Shown: one piece after another, positions 38,657 through 51,900 of the stretch | Layout of the letters: every line of letters begins with the position of its first letter | Numbering within the stretch: the stretch's first letter is position 1 | Source of the DNA: Gordionus sp. m RMFG-2023 | Taxonomy: Eukaryota; Nematomorpha; Gordioida; Chordodea; Parachordodidae | Assembly (NCBI RefSeq): GCF_954871325.1 | Contig: NC_088776.1 | Coordinates: 7,385,985 to 7,449,984 of the forward strand | Direction: 5' to 3' | Length of the DNA: 64,000 nucleotides | Position numbers and translations under genes: made by a program | Notes under the pieces: generated by a model | What the model saw: only the letters and a program-made list of their open reading frames with translations | Databases searched by the model: none | Told to the model about the DNA's origin: nothing

Positions 38657-40021
38657 CAGCATGTTAAAGTAGCTCGCTACTTTATTCAGTAGCTCTAATG
38701 CGCTATTTTTTTTTAAAAATAGCGATAGCGGTAGCTCGCTACTAATTTAGGATGGCGCGCTACTGCGCTACTTTCAATTTTATATAATACATACACATAA
38801 AAATTAGTAAAATATATTTATAATTAATTCTAATTTTTTTATTTAATTTAATTTAATTTAATATTATATTTAAAAACTGAATTATAAATCTAGTTTTCAA
38901 AATAATTTTAAAATGTCGACGATAGAGATTGATATTTAAAATAATTTTGCTACAGATCATATCGACAAAGCAATTTCCATGGAAAATAATGATAATATGG
39001 AATTTCCTTTTCCTGAATCCGCAAAATATTTTAATCTCGATAAAATAAATTAACACAGGGTATAAATTTTATTGTAAGATATACCGGAAGGTTTTATCAT
39101 CAAACAAGACTACCAACTTCAACGAGGAAACATTTGAAAGTAATATATCAAACAAATTAGGTTCCCATGAAATCGTTAAGAACAAAAATAATTACATCTC
39201 TTAGATAGTTTTTAAAGTAAATTTGAAATAAGTAAACATTTGTATTTAAATTGATTTTAAAAAATCGCTAAAAATGAAGGAAATATTATCATTGTTCCCA
39301 AAATTGGGAACAGCATATAAGCGAAATTCCCAAATTTTAGCTATATTTATTTTAGCGATATAAAATGTGTAGCCCAATCCTTAATCTTAAAAATTAAATT
39401 TGAATCAAAGCTGTATCTATAATAGTATTTGAGCTAAATGAGTTTATGTGAAAGTTGATTTTCTAGCCCATTCCAAGCAACGGTAAGTTTCAACTGGTCG
39501 TAAGATATTATTCAAGAATTATATTATAAATTATAATTTAAATTAACATTTCATTTTATCATTAGACTCATCTATTTAATGATAATATTTTATAAATTAT
39601 CATCTGGATTTAAACCTGCTTACAAAACCACTCAACTATTTATATATTTATAAATTTTGTCAAAACAAGGCTAAAAAATATTTATTTCAAATTTTTCTTT
39701 AATTTAATATGCCATTGCGTCCTAGTGTTAAACTATTTAGCTATAGCTTATACTTTCTGATCGTTGCTCTAGACTTGGCGATAACAGTATGAAAATGTTA
39801 TAACTATTGAGATGCAATAAAAAATAAATAAATTATATATATTCGAAATTTTAGTCATATTTTTTGTCAGTGGAAATTGAGATACGTAAAAAATATTTTA
39901 AAAATAATTCAAAAGTAGCGTAAAAAGTAGCTTTAGCTATTCTTTTTTAAAGTAATAGCGCGATACTTTTTTAAAAATAGTGATAGCGCGCTACTTATAA
40001 AAGTAGCTTTTAACAACACTG
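38657..40021. mobile_element. hAT-like element, about 1.37 kb, with TAGC-rich subterminal repeats
   Basis: The left end CAGCATGTTAAAGTAGCTCG and the right end AGTAGCTTTTAACAACACTG are imperfect inverted repeats. Both sides are dense in GTAGCTCGCTAC and GATAGCGCGCTACT words, a pattern known from hAT termini where transposase binds. The middle is A/T-rich with only short protein-like pieces (SMENNDNMEFPFPESAKYF near 38975-39035), and no transposase domain is recognised. No clear target duplication. Confidence 0.6.
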
Positions 40022-43000
40022 GGGAAACTATATTCTATATTGAAATATTGCATACATTTTCTGTGGCGGAGTAGATGAAGGGGGTGAGGAAAGGTAGGGA
40101 GATTTTGTGTTAACTTAAACTCAAATATAAAATGATACGTATAAAAAGAAGTAATTTTTTGAAAAGGGAACGCTCCCTCTAAACCTATGTATCTTTAGAT
40201 AAACATGAAATCCAGGGCTTTAAATCTGAACTTTTAAATTAGTATCAACCCTAGGTTCCGACTTCATGGGGGCAGTGGGGGCTCTCGCCATCTTTTGACA
40301 TTTTCACAAAGTAAATAATTTTGACCCATTAATCTTTTAGACATATTTTATAAACATCAAATTTTCTTATAAGAAAAAATTACAGCCCTCCCATTCTCTA
40401 TTTAGAAATTGTTATAGTCACCTATTAACCATCAGAATTTACAAAACTTAAATCGAATCTGAAGCGTTAAACATTTAAGCCTTTTGATATCCTAACTCTT
40501 TGAAAGATTATTATCTCAGCTAAATATTAGATATTTTGTTATATCGCTATTTGACAGTGGTAGCTATCCAAGGTTAGCCTCTATAGAAATATTCTAAATT
40601 ATACAATTTATTCATTTCCCTTTATGTAGATCTAAATTTACAAAAGCTAATCTTAAAATATCTTTATTATCTAGGGGCTCCAATATTTATAAGGAAGTGA
40701 TAATTTAAAAAAAATCTCGTTGGTTTGGATCTCTGATATTATCTACAAAATATTATAAAATAAAATTAAAATACAAAATAAAACTAATAAAAAAAGATAA
40801 TTATGATAAAATGTAAGTGGTATATATTTAAAAGGATTTCTTTATTTAATACTGAATAAAACAAATTTTAACTTTATAATTGAAAAACAAGGCATAATTA
40901 AAATCACAAAATTTATAATATATACTATATATTATAAATTTCTAAAAGTTTAATTAAGATAATTAAATACACTTTTTTTTCCATAGAAAAATTAAAACAT
41001 GTTCAGATCCAAACATTTTTTATAAATTTTTCTGTTTTGAACGCCTTATACAGCCTTAGATAATTTACTCTTATTTTTGTATATTATTTATTAAAAATTG
41101 TTTTGATTTTATTAATTAGATAAAGAGATATTTGTATTTATGTTTATAACGGAAGTATTTTATATTTAAAACTTAAATAAAATAAAATAAAATAATATCT
41201 ATTATAGAAATTTGCTGGTACAACTGAAGTAAAAAAAAATCGAGCTTTTTATAGCTGATAGCGGCTATGTATTTTCTTCCAGGAATGTGTTATTTTTTCA
41301 GCTAAACTATTTTTGAGCGTGTTTTCAAAAATTTAAAAATCTGATTCCACTAAAAATGTATTTTATCATGTTTGGAATATTTACTCTATGAAATCAACCC
41401 TGACAATTTTGCCACAAACTTTTGAATTCTAATTATATTAATTTTTCATAGATTTTTTATTTAAAATATAAATGACTACGATAAAATCACTACAATGATA
41501 ATAGATATTAAGAAAGAGAAGAATTGTCAAAGAAATGTCGTCTTGCTTAAAGTAATCATTATTTCCCAAATAGTTTAGCGTAAGTTTAAAATAACAATAT
41601 ATGGCGGGGTAACGAAATAAATCCAAAAATACAAGATATTTGTATTCATTAATTTTTTAATTATAGTATTGGTATATTGCTTTTAAACCAATATAACTAC
41701 TATCGAATTTGTTTATCAGCTATTGGCATTGACACTGAGTGATATGTATGGATTTTAAAAACCAATAAAATATCTTATTTTATATTTGATTGTATTGATA
41801 GAATTTGAAACCAAAAAAATATTGCCATTGGGATCTGTATAATAAAATGTTGATGGATGAGAATGAAACATTTGTTTGTCTAAATAATTAATTATTATTA
41901 AATATCATTAAATATGATATTTGTTTGGTAGATATATATTTTGTAAAGTAAAGTACATATTAAAAAACTAACTTCTTGAAATATTTTAAAAAAATATATA
42001 TATTTTGAATGTTTTAAGTGGAAGTATGATTATATAATTATAAATATAAAAAACTGACCATGGAAAAATATTTTCAAAAAACCTTTACTTATTATATTAT
42101 ATCTCTTAATCATTTCTACTTATAACTTGTCCTTTAGTAATATTGATTTCTAAAAATAAAAAATCACTTAAAAGTATTTATAAATAATTTATAGAAATAT
42201 CCTTTAGATTCTCTATCTTTCATTTATAAATTATTTTTCTTCTTCTTCTTACTTATTATATACTATATATTTTAATTAATTAAATAGAAATATATTTTAT
42301 TTTTTATTAAAAATCACATTTAATTATTTAAACATTTTAGACGCGATCCCATCATAGCTAAATTTTTTTTTCATCGCGAATATATTTGTAGGAAGTCAAT
42401 ATCGAAAAAGTGTCCATTCATTCATCAATAGAAAAAGAAATATACCACTCACCCTCATAATCCTACATTTGCATTTGGCGCAAATTCTCGGCGATGCATT
42501 TTGGCTAATATTTGCCCTTCCAAACACATTTTTGCCAAATTCAGCGCGAATTTGAGCTATTTGTGAATGTTGGGTAAGGTTCTTAAATCATGAGTGCGAA
42601 ATGTTTTTACTGGTATTTCGTTATTTATTAATTTTTTTTAAAAAAAAGCTTTATGCAATATAATTAAAGTAAATTTTGGCAAATATAACATATATTTAAT
42701 ATATTGCTTCTCCCAGGATAGAAGCACTGGGTTCCTGGTTAATGCGCATTTGTATTAGAGGGATTTGTTTTTATAATTTTATCAAAGAACTGATGTACCC
42801 GTTAGGTTGTATTACGTGCCCCATATATTATTTAGAGATACAACTGTATTACTTAAAGTAACTTAATTTCGAGTGTATAAATGATATTCCTTGACGAGCA
42901 AAATTTAGCAAACTGTCGCTACAGAATACATAATTATATAAGCAGCACAATATCATTTTTTTCGTTATCTTATCTAAACTCTAATCGTTGAGTTCCACTA

Positions 43001-45905
43001 TTACATGGTTCAATTTAGTAATGTTCAGTATTAAGGAAGTAGGAAACACATCAGACCGGATTTCTTAAATAACTCATATAAACTCTGTATATTAGCAAAA
43101 AAAAAGAAGAACTCCCTCAAACGGTAGCTGACTTAAATGTATATATAATCTCTAAATATATATATAATAAATTAAATTTTTTAATTTATTTCGCATATAA
43201 AATAAAATATTTTTTTATTATAAAAATATCGTATTAATTAGGATTACGGGAAACGCTAAAAATCTACCATTTTACGATCTAATAAAAACAAAAAATTACG
43301 ATAAAATATTATATAAAAAGTTGTAGTTTTAATTCCATTTATTAATATTATTCGTTGAGGATTGTATTATACTTCCTTGTTTTACTAAATTTCTGGAGTC
43401 AACCTACTTAAAAATATGACACTGCCGTGTTCTGTTTCGACTTATTTCTGATACTTATTTATTTTTTAGAACAACTTTTGAATTAGGACATCCTGTTTAA
43501 TTGTTATTTTTTGAATATATTTTTGTTTTTTTCTCCTCTTATTTTTTTAGGCTGTTTAATCGAAGCTATATAGCTGGATAAATAGTTGGCTACATAGTAA
43601 ATCGAAAACCAGGACATACTCTAGATATTTTATAAAATATAAAAAACTATCTATAAAATGTTTGGCAAAAAAATTTGACTTTTATCTAGCGCTCTTGAAT
43701 CATTTCAAGCTACAATATTTGCTTAAACCTTTAAGTTATAGACTTGGTACTTTGAGAGATTCTATCCTGTTAGAAGTCTCGCGGCAATTTTGAGATATAC
43801 ATCTGTAAATTACTCCTAAAATATTATATATATATAAGGGTTTATTTACCTACTTGAGTGTTCGGTAATGATAATGATCGGTTTTTAAGTAACTTAAGCT
43901 GGGAGTAAAGATCTGTATCGGGGCTAAATATCATTCCTGGCCCAAAATTATTTTAAAAATTTTGTTATGATTGCTCGAATCAAAATTATTTTCAAAATAT
44001 AGGCTCGCCTAAGTAAATTCGGGCTCTCAAGTGGGGGGGGGGGGAGATCGGACCGGGCCTTAGATAACTAGATGAGAGGGAGACAATATATTTGGAGGAG
44101 CTGTAACCTCAAATTTCACTCGGTTAAACTTGCCTATGTTGCTGCTACTATTACTGTTACAGTTTAATGGAAAGACATAAATTACTATAAATTTTCATTA
44201 ACTTTTTTATAATAATTACAAAATGATTATTTTATTTTTGTTTTTAAAAAAAAAGTTAAATTTAATATTATTCTCATTAGCTCAATATAAATTTTTATCG
44301 TTGTTATATAATATTTATTTATTTCTTCTTTTTTTTTAATCATAATTTACTGCCGCCATAAATAGACGATTTTCTGTAAATTAAATCATGTTACATAAGT
44401 AGTTTTTCTTCATTTATTATTACACTTGTTTTCATAAAATATACATTGATTTTAGAAAGAAAAAAATTGTTGGAAAAATATTAAATTTTTTATGTTTTCG
44501 AATCGGTTTATTTATATGTTGAATGAATGATTTTAAATTTAATTATAAATTCATTATTACATAAAAAAAATTTAAAAAATGATAAAATTTAATAATATTA
44601 TAGATTTTTTAGTTGTTCTAAGCAAATTATCTCAAATTGAAAATAAAGTCTAGTTTTTTTTATTAAAACCGCCCATGAATAACCCATCTATTCATATATG
44701 ATAATTTGATTATATAAATTTTTTTTTGGAAAATAGCATAAATGATTTTGAAAATAAATTTTTTAAAAACTAATAAATCTTAGAAGAAAATTATTAATTC
44801 AAATATATATATTTTTTTATTTTAAAGAAAAATATAGTAAATAATATGAGAATGAAATGATGCATAGGTTTTATTATGTGTATTTTAATAAAATTTTCGT
44901 TGACTTGTTATTACACATTTTAAAAAAATCAATTTTCGAATGGCAGCTTTAACTCAGAAGATTATATGCCTTGATTAAGACGTAGCAAGGGCCCGGGGTC
45001 GATTCTGAAGCAAATCGCTTGGATAGAATTAAGGTAAGGTTTAGAAGGTTAAAGAAAAATGGGGCAGGATTAGATCTGTGCTTCGATGAAACTATCGGCG
45101 GTCGATACGATATTTAAAAATCTAAAATTTTAGAAGATCTATTGCGGGTGCCGTTTTCCGATCAGAATCATTCATATTCCAATTCATTCATGGTAGAATC
45201 GTAATTGGTGTTTGTTATTGAGTATGTATTACTTGCTAATTTTATTATGCAGCCTGTATTTGATATCTCCACCTATCTTTCATTATCTACATTTAATAAT
45301 TAAATATCATTCTTTCTCTAAAAAATTTAAGCTCTATTATAATATGTATTCAATCATATATTTTTTTGACATAATGTTTAATTTTTGAAATCGGGGAAGT
45401 GGGGGGGGGGGGGTCAAAAAGTAACTATAATTATATTAGTTTACAAATTAATAAACGATGTCGATCAACGGGTAAAGCTGATGAAAGGTAAATCCAATGA
45501 ACTTTCTATCTTTGGCAATCTATTGCAATTGCATATCAGTAAAATTATAAAAAAATTTCAAAATGTAATTTTTTAGGCTATGACATTTCTTATTATAATT
45601 TAGAAAATATTAATTAATAATGCTTACCCTTTTTTCATAAAAATTTCACTTTAAGCTTAATTAATTTATCTAACATTAAAAGATTATTAAACTTTCTTAA
45701 ATTGAAAAAAATGATTTAGGCCACTACTTTTTTTCCATTAAAAAATATATAATTGTGTAAAAATCTATCAAATATATACTATGTCTATTTTTATAGAAGA
45801 TTCAATTTTTTTCAACTACATTTTTAATTCCGAAAAAATATCAACTATTTAATTATGATTAATTATCAGTCAACCTTCTCTGCTATTTAAAAAAAAAAAT
45901 TACAG
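40022..45905. other. Gene-poor region upstream of GluR-B
   Basis: The GluR-B signal-peptide exon should lie here or further left, but I cannot identify it. Repeats: 41255-41475 (relative of 24195-24420), 43430-43580 (relative of 18421-18640), and GGCC-rich words near 44000-44060 like MITE family 2. G runs occur at 44033-44044 and 45401-45413. A stretch at about 44990-45110 has protein-like composition (GVDSEANRLDRIKVRFRRLK, then NGAGLDLCFDETIGGRYDI on the plus strand) but no recognised family. Confidence 0.4.
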
Positions 45906-48900
45906 GTGTATTATACGATACCGACGAAAATAATGACCTATTAGAACTCTTTGTAAAAGAAGCCATAGACTCTGTGAATAATAATGAAGATATGTTGATG
46001 GGATCGAAATTGATTTACGATAAGCTATTTGTACATAGCGGCAATAGCTTTCAAACATACAATCAAAGTTTCAAATTTTTTAATTAAATATTATATAGTT
46101 GACAAACCGATAAATTTTAAAAAAAAATTATATTTACTATTTGTCTTCGCCTTCGAACTTACCGTGATATTGATTATATAATATTTTACCACTTGCACTT
46201 AACGCTTCCACTCTTTCTCTTTTTATCGCCCATATAAGGCACTTATATATGTGTCTTTATACCATTCCTTAACCTTCCCGAATAATTCCCTTCCATCACT
46301 CCATCATTGTGTTTCTTGATATCAATGCTTAATATCAAGCGCGTATGCAGGAATTTGCTATGGAAAGTGGGGATAATTAATTTTGGAAGTTAATCAAGAA
46401 TATCATGTTTCAGAAATTTATTCGGACTAGCATTAGTGACTATCTATAAAACAAATGTCTCGAAAATGGGGGAAAATATAATTAAGAAGCATATTATAAT
46501 GTGAAATTCAATCTTCTTTGGGATTGAGCTAATTTTTGAATTATTTTGTCAGCGCTAAGTGTAAACTCCCTGAAGATCTAACCCATTCAATCTATTTACA
46601 GAGGTAGTGCTTCTCACGTATGTTTTTATTCTTTTTTAAGAAAAAATGTTCTCATTGGTAGAAGTACTAATGGGTAGAGTTAAAATATATAAAACAGAAA
46701 GCTAGTCAAGAATGACGGGGAATCACAATATTCCCTATTTTGGATGAATTAGAAATTTTCTCTTTACTTGATCATGAATGAATCAGATCCAAAAAAATAT
46801 AGAAGAAATTATTATTTATCTATTATCATATAAAGAAAAAACTGATTCCCTATCATTCTTGATCGGCAAAATAAAAAAAATGAAAGATAAAGTAACCAAG
46901 TGCTACATACGAACGGTTCAAAGTTATTTGGTATATCTAGAAGAATATAAACATTCATTGTTTGACGAAGATAAACTTATATAAATACAATTTTTTTTAG
47001 ACTATCATCTACATTTGGCGTTGATTTATACATTTTATGAGCATTGTTTGGGATTAAAGATTGATTACAATTCAATTTCAATAAGAATATCTTATTGCAC
47101 AAATATAATCCAAGACTTTAATTTTTCTCCTATAAATCAAAATTAACTAAAATATATATCATCTTTATAAAATATTGATTAAAGATCACCATTCAATCTC
47201 AATAGAAATTTCTTAATGCCCAAATGATATAATATAAGCTTTAATTTTTCTTCTATCAACCAAAATTCACTAAAATTCATATTATCAGATCAGGATATTT
47301 AAATGAGAAATTTTTTTTAAAAAACTATCATTAAATTTCATAAGCAGAAGAATATATAATTATTCACCTTTAATTGCCTTGCTGCGAGTCGAGGTAGACA
47401 AATATTCATAGATCAACAATTTACTATAAAATTCGTCATCTATCTTTGTCCTCATTTCCTTAAATTCCAATAAAATGCTTTCAGCTATTCTCATAGTCTC
47501 AATTCAAATTGATGTCATTTCTTTAAAAATATCTTTCATAAAATACTTATGTGTAAATAAATAATTTGTTATACATTAAGATGTAAAAAAAAAAGATTTG
47601 TAGAATTGTGTCCAATAATCTGCCTGCTCATGCCGAAATGTCTATTTCAGTAAGAGCATATATAATAGGCTCTTCTAACTTTATAAAAACCTTTATATTT
47701 TATGGAGGTTTTATCTTGTTAGACAAATTTTTTGTAATATTTTTCTCGGTTGTGGACAAGGAACTTCAGATATAATTGTTTATTATACTTTGTCTCTTGG
47801 GGATATCTAAGCTTCTCATAGATGTTAGATATTTTGTCTAATGTAAATGAGAAACTTTATAAATAAAAAATACCTAAGCAATTTGATTGCAATAGTAGAG
47901 AACATGTTTCAGAAATTACCAAGTTAAATGAGCACTACATTGATCATATATAGCCATTGGACATTTAATTTTTAGAAAGGCCTGAAGCCCATTAAATTTA
48001 CCACTCAATTGGCTCTCGCATACCTTTGTCAAGATGATTAGGACTATGATTTTTTATCAATATTGATGAAAAAAAGAACCTTAAATATTAATTATTTTAC
48101 TTAAGCTTTGAGTTAGAAATTTTAAATGATTTGGTGGGAAATTTTAAAACGGTATATAAATATACCACCATAATTTGAAATCGATTTTAATTCATAGAAT
48201 AAATTAGTATCGTATTTATTTCTGTTGTGAGTGAGGTAAATAAATGTAATTTAAATTATATATGCGATAAGAGGTTGAAATGAACGTATTATATGATAGT
48301 CATAAAACAGTAAATATTTTTTTGCCCCTTCCCAGCTGCGTATCCCGACTGCTTAATATTTATTTTCTCATTCGAAATCCACGGAAGTAAATATTGATTT
48401 TTATATGTTTGTTTTTAGTTTGTCAAGAACTGCAGAAAAAATTAATCGCATTGTTGGGTCCACAAAACATCATGTCCTTGGCTCACGTAAAATCAATAAG
48501 CGAAGCACTTGAGGTTCCTCATCTTCAATACAACTGGGATCATACCAGCACAAAATTGTCCCATATATCTTTAAACCTCTTCCCGCAGAGCGAAATTATG
48601 AGTCAGGCTTTTTTGGACGTTATTATCAAATGGCAATGGAACGATATCATAATATTGTATCAAAATTATACGGGTAAATTACATTTGTTAATGATTTTTG
48701 TTATATTTGTCCAATCAATGAGATTCTTTAACAATCATTATTTTTGCTTTTAGCTTTAATAAAGCTCCAAAGCATCATCAAGGAACCTCCTTCCGAAACA
48801 ATGAAAGTCCGTGTCATAAACGTCAATAATTCAACATACTTGAGAATTATGAGGATGGTAAAAAGTATGAGGTGGTCGAATATAATCATAGATGGTTCAC

Positions 48901-51900
48901 CGTGGTTCACCGAAAGATTATTAAAAACAGTATATATCGTATTATATTTTATTCATTAAAAATACCTTAATATGTTCAGAAGGAGTTCAGCAATGTTATC
49001 ATGTAATCCCATCCACTTGATATTATTAGATTCAATTATTTTTTTTAAAAAAAGATATCATACTAAATATAGGATTTATGCCTTATTTATCTAAGTTAAA
49101 GTACCATTCCCACAACCTTAAGATTCTTCTTATAAAATAGTAGAAGCGATTTGGTTATAGAAATTTTTGCATTTATTTACGAAATAATTTCTTTTAAATT
49201 TTATAAACTTGGTATTTAAGTAATAATCCTTGATTTTTATCAATATTTTACTTATCCTCCCTCACTATCTATCTATTTTACTGCAAGTCAAAATAAAACA
49301 AAAAAAGAATATAAAATTTTAATTATTTTTTTTTGCACTTTCAAGCCTTTTTCTTGCTTAATTTGATATTTGATATTTTTTTTTACAATTTTAAAATATG
49401 ATAAATATTTTTTTTCAGATAACAAATTTAAAAATTTTAATTTTTATGTCAATGTTAGATTTTCGTGAGTGATAATTTTGAAAATAAAAATATTATAAAT
49501 AAATTTAGTAAACCTTTTGTAGTAAATTTTTTTTTGCAAAAAATTTTTTTTTATCTTGAGAGGATTAAAGTAAAAAACTTAATATATTTTCTATAGTAAT
49601 AAAAGTATTTTTTTAAAAATAGCCTAATATTTTTTAGACTTTAAATTATCATCATATACAAAAGTATATTTTATAAAAAAAATTTTAGTACTCGAATGAC
49701 ATTGGTATTATCTGTAATTCCATTTTATAGCGATTTGATGAGTAGAATCGCTATAAAATTTTAATAACAAAATACTATATGGTCGTCTAATTTATTAAGT
49801 TAAACTACTCAGGACGCAATAAGTGAATATAGTTTAAACCAAAAATTAAATTATCATAAATCCGATAATATTCAAATTTTATGAAATATAAATCCCAAAA
49901 TATCCGAATTTGATTTATGAAATATCATTTGAACCTACTAGCCCTGAATCAGGGATGAGTTAATACATCCTCAGGGCTAATCTAATCAAGTGGGTTATTA
50001 TATTTTTTAAATATATTAGGCAAAAAATTAACAATATTAGCGGAGAATCCAAATGAAGATCATATTCTCACATTATAAAATATTTCATTATATTGTCCTA
50101 AATCTAAAATAAGTTGCTGTTAAGATACAACCTAATATAGCGACGCCAAATATTTTATTTTGATCTAAAGAACACATTCTATCATAAATGTCTAAATAAG
50201 TGACTGCTCCATCAAGAAAAATTCTGCCCAAAAGAATACATTATATAGTATATATGAATTCCATGTTATAACAAAATTTACGAATCTAAGCTTTCGCTTT
50301 ATACATTAGTCTTAACATGCAAACTAGCCCGTCCCTTATCCTAAGTATAGAAAAAAAAATAAGATAACGGATGGGATACACTGACCTATACTTATTTTAA
50401 AATTATATAAAATATGTTTCATATATATCTTTATAATATTGTTATTTCAAAAAGGCTTTGCAGTTAGAGATGATGAACGAACATTACCATTACTTCTTGA
50501 CAGTGCTAGTAAAATATGATCAATCATTTTATAATTATCTTTTAAACAAAGGATGTTGAAGCCATGAATTTAGAAGATTATAAATATAACGGAGTAAAGC
50601 TGAATGGATATAAAATCTTCTACGATCCCTATATGAAAACGCTCTGGAATAAGTATGGGTTAACCTCCAAATACCAAATGGCTTTATCCACTTCTCAAAT
50701 GAGCAATAAAGATTTACACGTAAAAAATTATACTAAATCCCCCTTCCTCCCTTCCAATCATTATATGAAGCATTAACAAATTTAATTTGTTTATCATTTT
50801 TTTAAACAAAATCCTGTTCGATCTAGACGGAGGCAGCCATGATATATGATGCCATACTAGTCCTCGCCCACGGATTACAATTGGCGGATAAAGGGAGTTC
50901 TCTTACAATTCCTAACATATCGTGCGATAGACAAAATCCAACGGAGTACGGAACCAGCTTATTAAATTATATGAACTCAGTACGAAAAATCTCTTATCAT
51001 TTTCTAAATTAATTAAATAACGATATGTAATTTTTTTTTCTTAGGTAGAAATAACTGGTTTGACGGGTCCGATTAAATTCAAAAATGGAGTCAGATCATA
51101 TATTAATCTCGATCTCATGGAACTTGGGGAGAAAGGTTTGAACAAGGTTATAGCAAAGAAACAATATTATTTTATTTTTATTTTTAAAAATGTCTTTACT
51201 TTGAATGTATAAATTAAATTATAAAATGTGTATTTATTTATTGTTGCGGAATAAGATAGGATACTGGACACCAAATGATGGAATCAAAATCATAGCCAAA
51301 CAAGAAGATTTTAGGTACACGCAAAAAATGATCTCGAACAAAAGTTTCATCATAACTTCTATATTGGTATGTTACATCTATCATTATGGGGAATATGTAC
51401 ATGGTGTTTGCATCACGATTTAGCGTTTTGTATTTAGAAATTATTGGTGTCATAAAAATCTTTTTATAATTAAAATAATAAATTTAACATTTTCCTGAAT
51501 ATAAATTTTCTTCACGTCCATTGATCAAAAACCTGAATGGTATTTATTTTAAAACCTTTTAATTTTCCAGATTGCTTTCAATTAATTTTTGATTTTTGAG
51601 GCCGGCCCGGGTTTTTTTATATTTTTTAGACACAGCTTGATTTCATTTTTAAATTGATCATTTCACTGTGTTCATGATTTTAAAGGGAAATTGAAAATAT
51701 GAAGAAGCGAATGAATGTTTAAATAATCCAGCATGTGATTTGGGGTTGGTGAATTTTTTTTTTAATTCTAATTTTTGAGCAGGTGTTTTGTAAATAATAC
51801 TTATTCATTATGAACCACAGGCAAAACCCAAAAGATTAGTAGACATTGTAAATTAGTAGTTAGTAATATTCTCATTAGAGGTAGGTACAATCCGGCCCTA

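Noticed and set aside
45385-45576. 63-codon plus-strand frame as the first GluR-B exon
   Set aside because: It runs through a 13-G homopolymer, lacks a signal-peptide profile and has no phase-1 donor.
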